NCBI GenBank assembly: GCA_026874595.1
Contig: CM049317.1
Location: forward strand, 14,934,882-14,998,881
Source: Sipunculus nudus
Lineage: Eukaryota > Annelida > Sipuncula > Golfingiida > Sipunculidae
Reading direction: 5' to 3'
Length of the DNA: 64,000 nucleotides
Below the pieces are notes generated by a model, which saw nothing but the letters and a program-made list of their open reading frames with translations, did no database searches and was not told the origin of the DNA. The translations under genes were made by a program, and so were the position numbers. Below, one piece after another: positions 12,001 through 27,000 of the stretch (position 1 is the first letter of the stretch; each line of letters begins with the position of its first letter).

Positions 12001-15000
12001 GCCACCGACCCACGTCCAATCCCTCCAAGTCTGTTCTTCGTGAAACCCCCTCGTCCACCTCCTCGTGTCCGTGCGATGAAGCCACCCACACCTAAAATAA
12101 CAAAGTTTTATGTTCAAGGTGCTCATTAATCAGAACTAACAGGATATAGGTCAATGTGACCATATTCTAGGTTTACAGGAGATCCAATCAGGATCTGTCT
12201 GAATGTCGTATAATAATTTTAAAGCTAAAATTGTAATGATTTTGTCCTGCTGACAGGTATATGACCTGAATAAAGGTATATGGAATGCTAACTAGAAACA
12301 GGTAACTGATATATTGAATAGAAAATAGGCATAAGGAATATTGAGCATTAAATAGGTTAATGGAATATTGAGCACTAAAAAGATTCATGTAATACTGACT
12401 TTTAAATAGGTTTACGGAATATTTAGCATTAAATAGGTTCATCGAATATTGAGCAATAAATAGGTTTATGGAATACTGACTATTAAATAGGTTTATGTAA
12501 TACTATTTATTTCCCATGCAGGATTTGTGTCGCCATATCGGACGCTTTTTTAATTAGTTTGTGATTTCTGGTGAACCAGTTGTGCTTTTCAACATGAATA
12601 TAAAATTGACAAAATAACTATGCACTGAAACAATCATGATTTTACATGCAATAATTTCTCTGGTGTGCCCGTTAAAAATATGATGTCTACACATATGTTT
12701 CAGTGTATTTGTCTTTTATTAGAACCTGCAGTGTGTTATTATACTACACTGACAGACTATGTAGCGAGATAATACTGACCTATGCTGACTCTGTTTTGCT
12801 TCTTTTTAATTTTTTGCTTGGCCAGTTGTCCACCAAGTCCAGCAAGGTTGTCACCCAGCAGCGGTGAAACCATGGCTGATGCTTCGCCTTCCTCTCCTGG
12901 TACAGGCTCCTTCATCAAACTATCCCCATCCAAAAGGTCACCTATAACATCCATAAAATATATAAGATCAGACACTGCTGGTATTTGATTAATACCTTGG
13001 TAACCTTATCAAGAGCAGACAAGCACCACAAGGGTGTATAACACACCCATCATATGCCTTGAGACCTCTGACCTTGTTAAATATGTTGATTTTGATGAGA
13101 ATTCACATAAGAAACTTTTAATAAATATTTATAAGTTTAATGAAAATCTATCAGAGTTTTGGTGAAACCTGTCTGTTGAATTTTGACTTCTGTAAATATG
13201 CATGGATTTTGCCAGGAATCAAACTCATGTGAGATACTATATTGGTTAATTTTTTAATGGAGTTTCATCCAAATCCATCATATTCCTGGTAAGTTGACAC
13301 CACTAATTAGCTTTTTGACCTCTGACCTCATTAAATATTAATAGCTTTTGCCTATTACGGAACTAGCACGGGACAATCTATTGGCAAGTAGTTTAATGGT
13401 GAGTTTCATGAAACCCATCAAAGCGCTGGTCCATTATCGCTTGGACATGATAAAACATAGTTAACAGACTGACAGATTTATAGACCGTGGTTATACCATA
13501 ATAAGGTTAGGCAGGGGTATAATAAACAAGGGACCCATGGGTCACGGCGCTCAGCTGATTGTGATTGTACTATAAATGTTTCTCCACTGTGATACTATAT
13601 CGAGTCGATAAAGCTTATGAATATCATGGACATGTTTGGCTATTATAAAGGAATGTAATGTAATATGTGAGTAAATAATAAATGAAATTACCTGACTGAT
13701 GGATTAATAGAGTCAAATATAATAATATTTTTTATTTATTTAGGAGGGGTTGAAAATTGTGATACATTTGAGCAAATATGAATGCAATGACAGCAGTAAT
13801 AAGCAGTAGTAGAATGATGATAAGGCTATTTGTTGAAGGATCTAAAGTGTATGGTAGTCTGCAAGCTTTCAATTTGACAGATATGATGTTATGATTAACT
13901 ATGCTGATGAAGTGATTTATGAATTTGTGACTGTATGACACAATATCTCTTTAGTCTTGACAAGGTACATTATTGTGATGCCCACTATGTCTTCATATTA
14001 CACAATATTGACATAATTTCTGGCATGTACATAGGTACCTATGGACGTATAGTTATACAAAATATTAAAGTATGAATATATCTGATTCATCTTGTTCTTG
14101 CTTACAGAGGCTGACTTTGGGATGGGGTTCGGAGAAGGGAAAAGTGAGGGCAGCACGAAGGTGGATGTAGAAATATTCTATTGTAACGTTTTTCATTTAT
14201 ATAAGAATATGAAAAGCTAAGAGGAAAGGGGCCCTCCTACTTCGTTATAGTAAAGTTCTAAATATATGTTTGCAAACTAATACTCTGACAAGACTGTCAT
14301 GAAGAAAAACAGTAAAATTTTGAGATACTGTGATGCATATGAAAATTTACAGATGGACAGGCAAGTGGACAGAATGGACTAATACCTTTATTTCACTTTC
14401 AAGGGAATAATGCATTTAAGTTTATATATAATCCTATTTTTTTTAAGCATATCCACTTTTTCCATTAAGAAGTTTTTATCTGAATCATTTTTTTTATTTA
14501 CAGGTTTTATAAATTTTTAATAAAAAAACCTGAAAATATAAGTTAAAATATTACAATTGTTGCAAAAGTTGCAATCATTACATATACAGAGTAAAAAACT
14601 GAAACTACAAGTTAACATATTAGAATTGTTGCAAAAGTTGCAATCATCATAGATCCAGAGTGTATATCCAGAGCTCATATTGGGTCATATTATGCATACA
14701 CATATATTTTATTATTTTTAAATCATAAATGTTTAAACTGAATTTAAAAGAAAATAATGCCACAACATGGCATCTACAAGAATATTCCTTGAATCACTAT
14801 TAAAAAGTTTTGCACATTGGAGTTTTCAGTACATGCTTAATTTTATTCACCAAAATAAAATAAAAGTAAATTTGAAAAAATAAAACATCTTTTCAAATAA
14901 AGTATACACACTGTTGGTTGAATGAGGGACAAACAATATCATTGTGCTAATTACTATCCCAGTTTTAATTTATTACTGGAATTAATAGTCAATTTCACAC

Positions 15001-18000
15001 CTGGTAAAGTTTTTACTCTTCTGAAGTAAGGAATTACTTATCTGATGAACATCCACACTTTCATAACAATAAACCACTTTGTGGACACAATTAAATGTAC
15101 ACTTTAATCATTTTAACCCTGGTGGTACAATACAAAATCTAAAATGTAGCATAGCCTAGAATAAGAATGAATCAAATACAGATAATAATAACATTCATCT
15201 AGTTTATGCACCATCCGGGGGGGGGGGGGGGGGGGGGGGGAGTGCAGGGCAGAGGGGAAGCCTGCTGGTAGTGGCCAGGCTGACCCAAGGCAAGCTGCCT
15301 GGGGTGGGTTACATAATGCAAGTGAAGGCTGTACTACTAGGTGGGCTAGATGTAAACAACACTTGACATGGTGTTTGAAAACATCAATAAAAGCTATTCT
15401 TTCCAATCAATTTCTTTTAAATTTCAGATTTTAAAAGATTAAATCCTTATGTATATATGCTGTGAAAATTAAATCAACAGTGCCAAAGTTGGACAAAATT
15501 TAAGGTATTGATTTTTTATTTATGCTAATAACTTGAAAAATTTGCAAAATTCAGATCTAATTTTGGGTAAACAATTGAATCTTGATTAAATAAAGTTATA
15601 TTCCTGAAAAAAAAGTCTCTAGGTTCAGCAATTCTCATGTTAGGTGAGTAAATATATTTCCTGATTTTTTAAAAAATTGCATTATGTTTTGGCCCATAAC
15701 TTCAAAATAATACCCAATACTGACCTAATTTTATGGTATGTTCATAGAACATGTATGAAAGAATGTGAATACTAAATATGATCAAAAACAGATCCGTGGT
15801 TTTGATATTAGGCAGCCTTGAAGTGTAACAATCGCTTTTTTTATGGAAAACGGAGTTTTTTTCCCTTAATATCTCGAAGAAACCAAGTCCTAATGACCCA
15901 ATTTTCGGTATGGTAGGAGATTTTGGGGACATCTAAAATAATGCCAACAGCCTGGGGAGCATAGAGATGTGCACTGAATGACCTACAGTCATCAAAGTGG
16001 ACTGCTTGACAATGTAAGGGAATACAACAAGAGCCTTCAAAAAAATTCAATAACTAGCCTAATTTTGCAGCTTTTATTTTCAAATTTCAGATTTTAACAG
16101 ATTAAATCCTTATGTATATGATTATACATGCTGTGAAAACTAAATCCACAGTACTTACAGGAAAAAAATGTGCCGTGGCCAAAGTTGGGCAAAATTTAAG
16201 GTACAAATTTTTTATTTTTGCCAATATTTAAAAAAATTTAACAGATTTTGATCTAATTTTTGGTATACAATTAATACAGACGGACGGACGAAGGACAATG
16301 GACCACGACTATAGCTCAGATGACTTATAGTCAGCTGAGCTAAAAACATTCAACTCACCTTTCACAAGCGTTTCATCCATTGCCTCGTCTACCGAGCCAT
16401 CAGACTTCTCTGGTAGCAGCAGCCGTGACATTTGTGGGTGTCGCATGGTTTCCGGCAGCCCTTTCTTTTGCCGGACTTGTTTTCTTTGTGGTTTCTTCAT
16501 GCTCAAGCTCTTTATCTTTTGCAGCCCACTCTCTGACATCCATACACCGTCCATGAGGAACTGCTTCACTGGTTTGGGCATCTCCGGCTCTTTAGATGGA
16601 GGTGGTGGGGGCGGGGTTAAAGGTTTTTCAGGTTCTGGAGGCGGTGATGGTGGTGGCACTAAAACAAACATTTTCCCCACTTTTAAACAGCACAATACTT
16701 AGTTTTATTATCCAAAACTTACTTTTAGGAAAAATAATACCAAATGTTATTCCATATTTTATATATTTATGTTACCGTTATATAAAGTTCAGGGAGTCTG
16801 CCTTCACAGCAGTGCTGCCACCTGTAGCTAATTTATTTTATTCCTTATAGACAATCAGTGCTGCCACCTACCAGTTATTCATTAATTTAGTTTAACCCTT
16901 AAAAAGCCTGTGTCAGTTATCCATTGGTCAAACTTGGTCATGTGACATGGCAACTGTGTTGACCAGGTTACTTGGTAACTCTGTGTTTTTTTCATTCTGT
17001 CTGTGATTCTCTGATAGAGAAGGCTATGATAACAGCTTGTTGCAATTTTAAGACAGATTCCTGGCACAGGGTAAGTTATTTAATTTAATTTATTTTACTT
17101 CATTTATCTCTCAAATATTCAATAGTTTACTCTTGAAGTATGTCTATTTCCATTAATGATATTGTAACAATTGTCTGTTTAATAATTACTATAGCCTTAA
17201 AGGTTTATTGTTATAATGGGTCAAGACTATGTGCCTTCATGTAAGACTTGAAGGAATGTTTCTGTTATATTTAGTTGGGAGAGAACAGAATGCAAACCTT
17301 TACACTACTGCAAAATGTATTAATGTACGCGCACCGTTATTCACATTTATTTATTGATGTCGTTATTTTTGCAGAATTGAAATGTAACCTACTTCTGAAT
17401 AAACAGCTATTCCCCACAAAACCGAGTTCTTAACTGTATCAAGCCAACCCATTTACTGGACAAGTAACATTTATTATTTTACTGAAATTGTATATTAATA
17501 TATTAATTATATATGGTTACAGAGAACTGATACAGAGCACTTCCCCTCAATGTCGACTAGGTACAGATAGTGTGAATTTAACCAATTTGCTATACATGTT
17601 GATATATATACTATTAATGGTTTGTCAATATAAAGGATGGGTCACTTACAAGGCCCCAGGACACCTGTGAAGGGTCGGCAGAACAGGCAGTTGTAGCCAG
17701 CATCCGCAGCTCTCTCTGCATCATCCTCATGATGTATACCATCACAGAAGGTATGAACCCACCTGTATATATATAAAAGGTATTAACACCTGTACGGATG
17801 CAGTACCTACATTGCTACATATGATAGTTAATGTATAATAATAAATATAGTGGAACCTGCCTGAGAGACCACCTATGTAAAAAGACCACCTCACCATTAA
17901 GACCACCCTTGAGGAAACTGAAAGCATTCACATTGGTTAAATCTGGCCAGACTTATAAGACCACCTGTGAATTTCAGACCACTTTTGGCCAGTCATATGG

Positions 18001-21000
18001 GTGGTTTTATTACAAAGGTGTCACTGTATAGGTAACGCATATATATATTACTATTCAAAGAAGCTTGAAATCCACTAGCACAGATGCTTATTACAATTAA
18101 ATCATGTTATTTCAATCAAAGTATGTGTGCCTGTCTAAACAGTAATAGTTTTTCAAAGCATACTTAACTGTACAAACGACAGTTAAGGGAACGTTTTAGA
18201 AATTAATTAGCAGACTTGTTTTATACTAACAAAGATTGTAAAGACAACAATGTAACTGTCATTTATAAGCTACCACACTACCCTGTAGTGTACGGCATTG
18301 TATTTATCAGTGCTTTCTTACCTTTCACACTGGGCACATTGTATTACTAGTTCCTCCTCTTTGTAGTTTCTCTTGCATATCGGACATATGGTCGTGGATG
18401 CACAAGGCCCACACTGCGAGTAATTGTTCTGCCACTGACACTGGTAACCTGGTGTCGTTACCCCACACGTTAAGCACTGTACACACCTAAAAGACAACAA
18501 ATGATTGGCCTTTGTAATCATAAATCAAAATGGAAGAAACATGATGATACCTTGCTATGATTGTAATGCACCAAAGTGACACCTGGCACACACTCAAATG
18601 ACACCTGAAATATACTCCATCATATTAATATGACCACTGGATGATTAACAATGAAACCACTTAATAATCTCTACAAAATTCTCCAGAGACCATTTTCATT
18701 AAACCATTCTGTTTTGAGGAAGCATGATTTTTTCTATTCCAGAAATTAGAAAGCAATATTTATTCAGGTGTAGTCTTTTCAGGCTGACATGCAATGAAAC
18801 CCAGTAATGGTAAAAAGTTCTACATGGTAATCAACATATTTTTAAATGATATTCCAAATGTGATACAATACAAATATTACCACGTCACTGTAAATATATT
18901 GGTTCAAGTATTCTATAAACTTGATTATCACAGGAAAACTCAATTTTATGGTGTTATACATTATTAGCAGTATATCCTTAATGTCAACATGCATCATGTG
19001 ACATCTATATTTTAGTGTGTATGCAAAATAGCAGCTCTTATAAGCAGTTTTGAGATGTGGGAGAAATGAACCTGTCAGGGTTCAATAAGGGCCTGGGAAG
19101 GTGATACAAAATTAGTCCACGGACTGCATCCAGCAAGATTAAATCCGCGGAGAGAGTCTGCAGGCAAGGGGATGTATTTCAGAAACATTAAGTGGTTAAT
19201 ACTTTTTTGGACCACATCTAAATCCTCCTTTTACAGTAGGATACCTAGTGGCAGAAGTCTTCACAATTAACCTGAAAATTCACAAATCTGAAACATCAGT
19301 TACTGATACATATCAAGCCTTCTAATTAGAAAAAGGGTAAATTTCACATACCATTTGCATTTCCAGGTTCCCTTTGGCACATGGTCCAGCGGTGGGTCTA
19401 GGCAGTATATGTGGTAGCTGATGTCACACTCGTCACAAAGAATCAGTCGACCCTCGTCATGTGGTTTACCACAACCTTCACACACGGTACAATCAAGACA
19501 ACGCCAACCTTTCTCTAACACCACCTTAGATACCTGAAACAACAAATGGAACGCACATAAGACCATGTTTATGTAGCATGAACAAATTATATGCAGTTTT
19601 AACCAATTTCTCTTTAAATTATTTTTTTTTAATTCATTGTTTGAATGTAAATTACAAGATTACATGTATAATATTGTATCATAGGACCTTTTTAAGGATA
19701 GGTCCATGGTCTGTTCTAGGCTCTGTCTACTGGATGAAGGTAACAATATAATAAGAATTGTATGTAATATATTGTAATACATACCATTCTTATCATATTG
19801 TTACTAAATTATGAAGCCTTCTTAATTTCTGGTTTAACATTAACAGGGCTTGAAATAATCAGTCATAAACTGTCATTAAAATAAAGGTATGAATCCCTGA
19901 GGTGCAAGCAAGATTTCACCGATATGCATCCAAGGCACGGCCAGGGTTCATACCATGGACCACATTCATCAAATCCAATACCTTGACCAGTAGTCTAAGG
20001 TATACCCTTTTTATCAGGATTTAAAATGGTATAAAAAGCTTAAGTTACAGCAATACATGATAATCAGGAAGATCCTAATTTTTAATACAAATTAACATTG
20101 AGGAAAAGTTTAAATAAACACTACTCAGTATATCGTAACGCAACATACCTTTACATTAACACAATAAGGATGATAACACTGCCCGCACTGTATACAGGAA
20201 ATTAGCCGTCCCTCCTCATTATTACCATAGCTGCCACAACTCATACACATGTCCTGAAACCAAAACATCAAAATAATCATCACCTGTTTGACTTTAGATA
20301 CCTGTGCAGAAAAGAAACAATAAAATCTTGTGACTATTACACAGGGAAAAAAGCTTGTGTTATTTCCTTATGGGTATGTATAAATATATTAGCCAAATGA
20401 TCTAAGGGATTAACATGTTTTGGTCGATACCTGATCACAGGATTGTTGAGAGGACACCCCCAAAAGGTACCATACACCAGTGAGGATTTTTTTAAGTCTT
20501 TATCACCCAAAAAGGGCAGACGAAAGAATAGACCTAAGTAGACCATTGTATTGATCTGACATTTTAAAATGAATTCTTAATTATGTCATTGAAGATTGCA
20601 ATTCTAACTAGATATTTTTAACAAAACTACAATATGGATATGAAAGAGTTTAAGTCAAGACATTTTAAAACTGTACATGCACCTTCAGTACCAAATTTTA
20701 ACTTTTATGATCAGCATGAAAATAATTCTCCACACACCTGGTTGAGGACAAATTCATCCTTGGTGTCTGCAATGACGATGGTGGCATGATGGTCATCATC
20801 ATCAGAGGCTCCTCTCTTGCTGGATGTATCGCGACCTTCATGACCTCCACTTGTGCCTTGTTTGACCTTTGACCTAGCTCCTCTTCTCCTCCCGCTTTCT
20901 CCATGTGCAGAATGTCTCTGCCGTTTCTTACCAATTCCAAATCGCCCCTGTAGTTACATTTGAATTTGAATCAATCCATGGATGTTTAGTATGTTCAGTA

Positions 21001-24000
21001 TGTAAAATAAAGGTTGAAATATATTAATTAATAGGCAACCCCTCGATATATCTCTCTCTCCCTCTGTATATATTAATATATACAAATATATGAATATATA
21101 AATATATATAAATGATGAAGAAGCCTGTGCGGTTCAAAGGCTAGAGTGTTAATAAACAAGTTAGTCTATCGGGGTGCCACTCTTTCTCTTTACCTCTATA
21201 TATATATATATAAACACACACAAAGAGAGAGAGAGAGAAGTAAAATTTCATTAATGACCTGCCTGAAAAGAATTCCTGAAGTGTCTTGATAATCATCAAT
21301 ACAAATAATGAACAATTCAAGAATGAGACTTAAAATTAGGATTAAAATTTCATCTACAGATCACAAGTGGCTCAAATTTTGTCATGTAACAGGTGATCCA
21401 GTTAATTCTTTGTCTTAAAAGAAAGAAACATAGTGAAAGTCATATACAGCTATAAAATAAAATAAACACAATCCACATGAAGTATACCATGTAAACTTAC
21501 TCGTCTCTGTGTGCTGATCTTCTTTCCAAACTTCTTGCCGTACGATGTGGGTTTTCCTTTTCCTGGTCCAACTTGTTTATGTACCAGGGGTATACTTGAT
21601 GTGTGAGTGGGTGGGGCGGTTAGTCCACTGTCCGCTGAGTCCTGGGGGCGCAGGGGTGGCACAATTGTTGGCCGAGTCATGGGCAATGGAGGACCCCCAC
21701 TCTGTAAAATTAACATACATCTTCAAAACTTCTGTATGTATATATTATATATTTATGCTTACATTTTCAGATCAAGGTCTGAAATTGTAAAAGTTAAAGG
21801 CCCAACATAACTGAAATAATATTACATTAATTATTCACAGTCTCAGATTTATACTGCCTCTTTAGGCAAACATTTGCTTAAATATAAGGATTTAAATATA
21901 AGAAGTAAATGAATTATATAATAAAAATAAAGTTTACCAATTAATTTTTATCAATTAATAACGATACCATAATCATTCTGAAAATGTGGCAACAGTCTGT
22001 TTCACATATACTGTTTGCTTGTGTTTGTTTATGTAAAGTGATTTAACCTCTCAAAAACACTCTCACCTTATCTATGGGATTTAGATCTAGATCCATGCTG
22101 GACATAGAATCCTCAGCGTGACCTAGCGGTGACTCTTGAGAGCTGTGTAGACATTCTTCACCCTGGAAACTGTCTTCTTTAATCAGAGGCTCTGTGTAAT
22201 AAAATAAAAAATTTCGTATAATTGTATACTCCATACTGCAACATAATTTATTTACTATAGCAAATAGATATGTTCAAAACACACAGGTAAGTTCTCAACC
22301 AATAAGCAAATGAAATAATAAAGACTGATTATACAAACTAGGGTGTCGGAACGACACGAATGCCCCCGCCTTGGGCAAATTAGAAACATTTGTAAAATTT
22401 GGAAAATTTTTTAAGTTCAGGAGGTGTCGTATGGTCAAAAGTATGTCAACAAGGGCAAAATGCAAACTCGATCTGTAACGGGTCATTATCAAGCAACACA
22501 CCAAAAATCATGCCAGTATATGCAGGCATTTAAAAAAAAAGTCCATACATGTGCATTTTCCATAAAAATTTCTGTCTTTCATGAAATTTTCTATGTTTAG
22601 GAGCCGTAAAACAATCAAAAGTAGGTCAACCGGGATGAAACGCAAACTCGATCTGTAACTGTCATTATCTGCCCACACAAAAAAATCAGGGTGGTATCTG
22701 CAGGCATTGAGGAAAAAAAGTCAGTACATATGCATTTGTTATGAAAATTTTTATTTTTCATGAAACTTTCTATGTTCAGGAGCAGTCAAATGGTCAAAAG
22801 TAGGTCAACTGAGACAAAACAAGAACTCGATCTGTAACTGGTCATTATCTGCCTACACACCAAAAATCAGGCCTGTATCTGCAGGCACTGTGAAAAAAAG
22901 TCCATACCTGTGCACCTTTTTATGAAATTTTCTATGTTAGAGCACCGTCAAATGGTCAAAAATAGGTCAACTGGGACAAAACATGAACTCGATCTGTAAC
23001 TGGTCATTATCTGCCCACACACCAAAAATCAGGCCAATATCTGCAGGTCTTGTGAAGAAAAGTCTGTACAAGTGTATTTGTCATGAAAATATATATTTTA
23101 CATGAAAATTTCTATGTTCAGGAGCCGTAAAACAGTCAAAAGTAGGTCAACCGGGATGAAATGCGAACTCCATCTGTAACTGGTCAATATCTGCCGACAC
23201 ACCAAAAATCAGGCCAATATCTGCAGGCATTGCGAAAAAAAGTCTGTACATGTGTATTTGTCATGAAATTTCATATTTTTCATGAAATTTTCTATGTTCA
23301 GGAGCCGTAAAACGGTCAAAAGTGGGTCAACCGGGACAAAACGCGAACTCGATCTGTAACTGGTCTATATCTGCCCACACACCAAAAATCAGGCCAATAT
23401 CTGCAGGCATTGCGAAAAAAAGTCCGTACATGTGTATCTGTCATGAATATTTCTATTTTTCATGAAAATTTCTTAGTTTAGGAGCCGTAAAACAGTCAAA
23501 AGTAGGTCAACCGGGACGAAACGCGAACTCGATCTGTAACTGGTCTATATCTGCCCATACACCAAAAATCAGGCCAATATCTGCAGGCATTGCGAAAAAA
23601 AGTCCGTACAACTGTTTGATTTCGGAAGGACGGAAGGACGGAATGACGGACATGGGTAAAACTATATGCCCCGGCCACTTTGTGGCGGGGGCATAAAAAC
23701 AGGACTTTTTATTTATATGATCAAATTTTACACACCAATTTTTTAATAACATTTAAAATTCAAGTGTAAATTTCATGGTCTGAAATTTTTATAATGTTAT
23801 TAATAATGCTGTTGAAGCCTTAAAGAATGCTTACATGACAAAGACTTCAGAAAGCTTAAATAATCTATGGTCCTTAATATTTAAAGAATGAACATTCAGG
23901 ACAGAAATGCCATCTGAAAGGTAAACTGTAAAATAAAGAAATAATCTACTTTTGGAAAACTGGGTTATTTAATTAAGCCACCATGACAAATTCAAAATGT

Positions 24001-27000
24001 TTCACAGGCTTCTTCTCAGTTTGACTTTGTTTCATTCACTGATGAATCAATTTCAGAATATGAAGTGTGAGGTTTTTCAAGTTATAAAGCAGCTGACACA
24101 TATAAATGATAAGGGTCCAGGTACTTCTGAGATTATAACAGATTGATATAATGGAAAGACAGATTAAGACATTCATAAATACCTCTCATAAAGGTGAACG
24201 GATCTGATGAGGAATCTGCATCCATCCCCACATGATGTAAATGTTCTGACAATTCAGGATGCTGTAACAAGTACAAAATAAACAATGATATAAACATTAC
24301 ACAATTCTTTTATATAGCTACTGAAAATCAATAAAAGTGTGCACAGACATCACTACCTGTTGATGCACCATAACAAGTGTAGTTCAGTAGAAGACCAAGT
24401 TTTCATTATGAACAATTTACTTTAAGTCTCATTTACTCTTGGATGGTTTTTGCAGAGAGGAGGTTTTTGGAAAGGGGGGACTGTATACCAAGTCTGCAGG
24501 ACATGCCAGTACTTTGTACATAACTCTCATATACAGAAGTGCAGGGAGAAAAAGGTGCAAATCAAGCACCTTTTTTTCGGCATTAAGTATGTTTTCTTCT
24601 ATTTCCCTGACTTCTTAAGTCGAAAAAGTTGGGGAAAGCACCCACTGTGACTTCTAAATCTGTCCCCCTTTTGCGTGAGAGAGAGAAAAGTGAGCCCTTT
24701 TTTACTTTTAATCCTGTCTGTGAAGTAAGCCATGTCAGAACTATCCTCACTGTGACTTCAGTACCATGATGCCTTTAATTTTATGGTTATAAAAATTAAC
24801 ATTACATGTATATGATTCAGACAACCCTGGGGCCTTCTTCAAAACTGCAAGATACTTCATATTATTGAGAGGTCATTTTGCACCTACCTCTCCTGGCTTG
24901 CGGTCACCGCCTTTACATATAGGACAGGTATAGTTTTCAGGGGTTTCTCCCGTCTTGTTGATTTTAACACGATCCAGAGTTTCATCACAGACCATATGTA
25001 CCATCCTATAATCACAATAAGTAGGCATGTCAAATCTACACAGTAATCACAGAACACTAGAATCTTGAGAATAGATGCACAATAATCTCCTGACACAAGT
25101 ATTAATCATCTCAACCTACACAGTAAATGCTAACTTGATACTATTCCATAATAATCAATCCAAGGATAAATGTCCAAGTACCTGACATACCTGTTCTGTT
25201 CACTGCTAAAATTACTTTCTGCTTTAGCACTCTATCATATACTTATTACATAGTTTTAGGGTTTACAAAGCTACATGCCTGTAGGCATGCCACACTATAA
25301 ACAGTAGCAGCATATGATAGCATGCCAAACTGAAGCATTAACACTGTTAAAGTTATCACACATTTATAAAAACCTGCCTGGTCCCATGTCCTTTTAAATC
25401 TAGAAATGTCTGAAATTACTAGACTTGGTATTTTACAAGATGTACACTGTATCATATTCCTTGACTGTAACACTGTTTACAACTATCAGTACAAAGCAGA
25501 AGCACATTAACCTATTAGGTAACTAGTTTTCTGAGTGAAATACCTGCTGGTATATCATTACTATTAATATTGATTTATACCGATTAATAATGATACAGTA
25601 TTTTTGTCTTACAACCACACTTACTTTTTACAGAGCGTGCACTGTATCATGGTTTTCTGAGTGAAATGCCGGTAGGCACGGCCACAAATTGGACATGAAA
25701 TTCCTTTGTTCCGTTGCTGGTAACAACTATCACACACAGAGTAATTGAGGTGCCATCGGGAGCTTGGCCCACTTCCGGGTGTCCTTGACCCACAGTCACC
25801 ACAAACGCGACAATTCTAAACGAAATATAACAAAAGCAATGTATCTTATGAGACTAAAGTGAGGTTAGACGCACAACAAAAAGACCTCATACAAAACATG
25901 TTAAACTACTTGTATCTTTTCATTCAAGACTATCAGACATGGGAATAACTAGCATGACATCATGAAATGATTTCTTGTTTCTTACTTCCACCAAGACAAT
26001 GTTTCCACCTGTTTGATTTTTAGTTAGTGGTTTTGTTTTTCAGTTAGGAGGATTACAAAGAACTGGACTTTTTGTGGAGGAGTGTGAAATGGGCGAGGGA
26101 ATGTCTGTATAAATATAGGTGCAGATCTAGACAGAGAGACATAAGGATGGTTTTGTCTTGTATGAAGTTTGCGCTTCACTTGTTGCTTTTGTAGTTATTT
26201 TTTTAATAAAAGGGAAATCTACACTCATTTCTGATAATGACAGACTGCGACTTAAAAGAGGATGAAACACATGATTTAAAGATGCCAATGTATGCAGTTA
26301 CACAATTCTGACATAATTTGTTCTCAACGTTGACTGACCAATGTTGTACAGATATTCCACCAATGGTCAAAGGCTAATTTCAGCAGGTCTCAACTTTTCT
26401 TACAAAGGTAAGTCATGTAAAGTTATGTAACTGTGGGATAGCTGGACCTGAAACTTTCTTTAAACAAATGTTCATGATATATTTTATGTATGAAATACAT
26501 AAATACATATTAAATACATGATAACCTCTCATTTTAGGACACTAGAGGCAGTCCTATGAAAAGTAGATCTGAAATTATGTAAACTCTTATACTGACACCT
26601 TTATACTATGGACAAATCTTAGGTTCCGTAAGTGTCCCCAATTGGGAGGTTCTAGTGTATTTTAAGAAATACAATGAGTTAACCTTACCTTGCATTTCCA
26701 CCCATTCTTTGGTATTGTTGTCATCACAGGTTTGAGACAGTATGTGTGGTATCCTTTATCACAGGTGTCACACACAAGCATCTTGTTATCGTCGCCTGGC
26801 AACCTGTCAGGTTAATGAGAAAGTGATAACATCCACACAATATAACAAATGCAAACTCTGATGCACAGGAGAGAATGTAAACTTTCAGGAAAGAAAACTT
26901 TTCACAATTTTCCATCTAATTAATTGAAAGGAGCAATATCTCTGGTGTCTTGTCTCCTCTTGAAATTTGAACAAGTATATAATACAAGTAGCTTGAGCTT

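Noticed and set aside
12188..12442. 84-codon frame with repeated NLFxxQYS-like phrase
   Set aside because: It is the translation of the 27-bp minisatellite, whose period is a multiple of three; there are no splice signals or homology.
20863..20875. Perfect DR1 nuclear-receptor site inside coding exon 17
   Set aside because: It is explained by codons for R-S-K-V-K; without other evidence it is more likely chance than a regulatory site.
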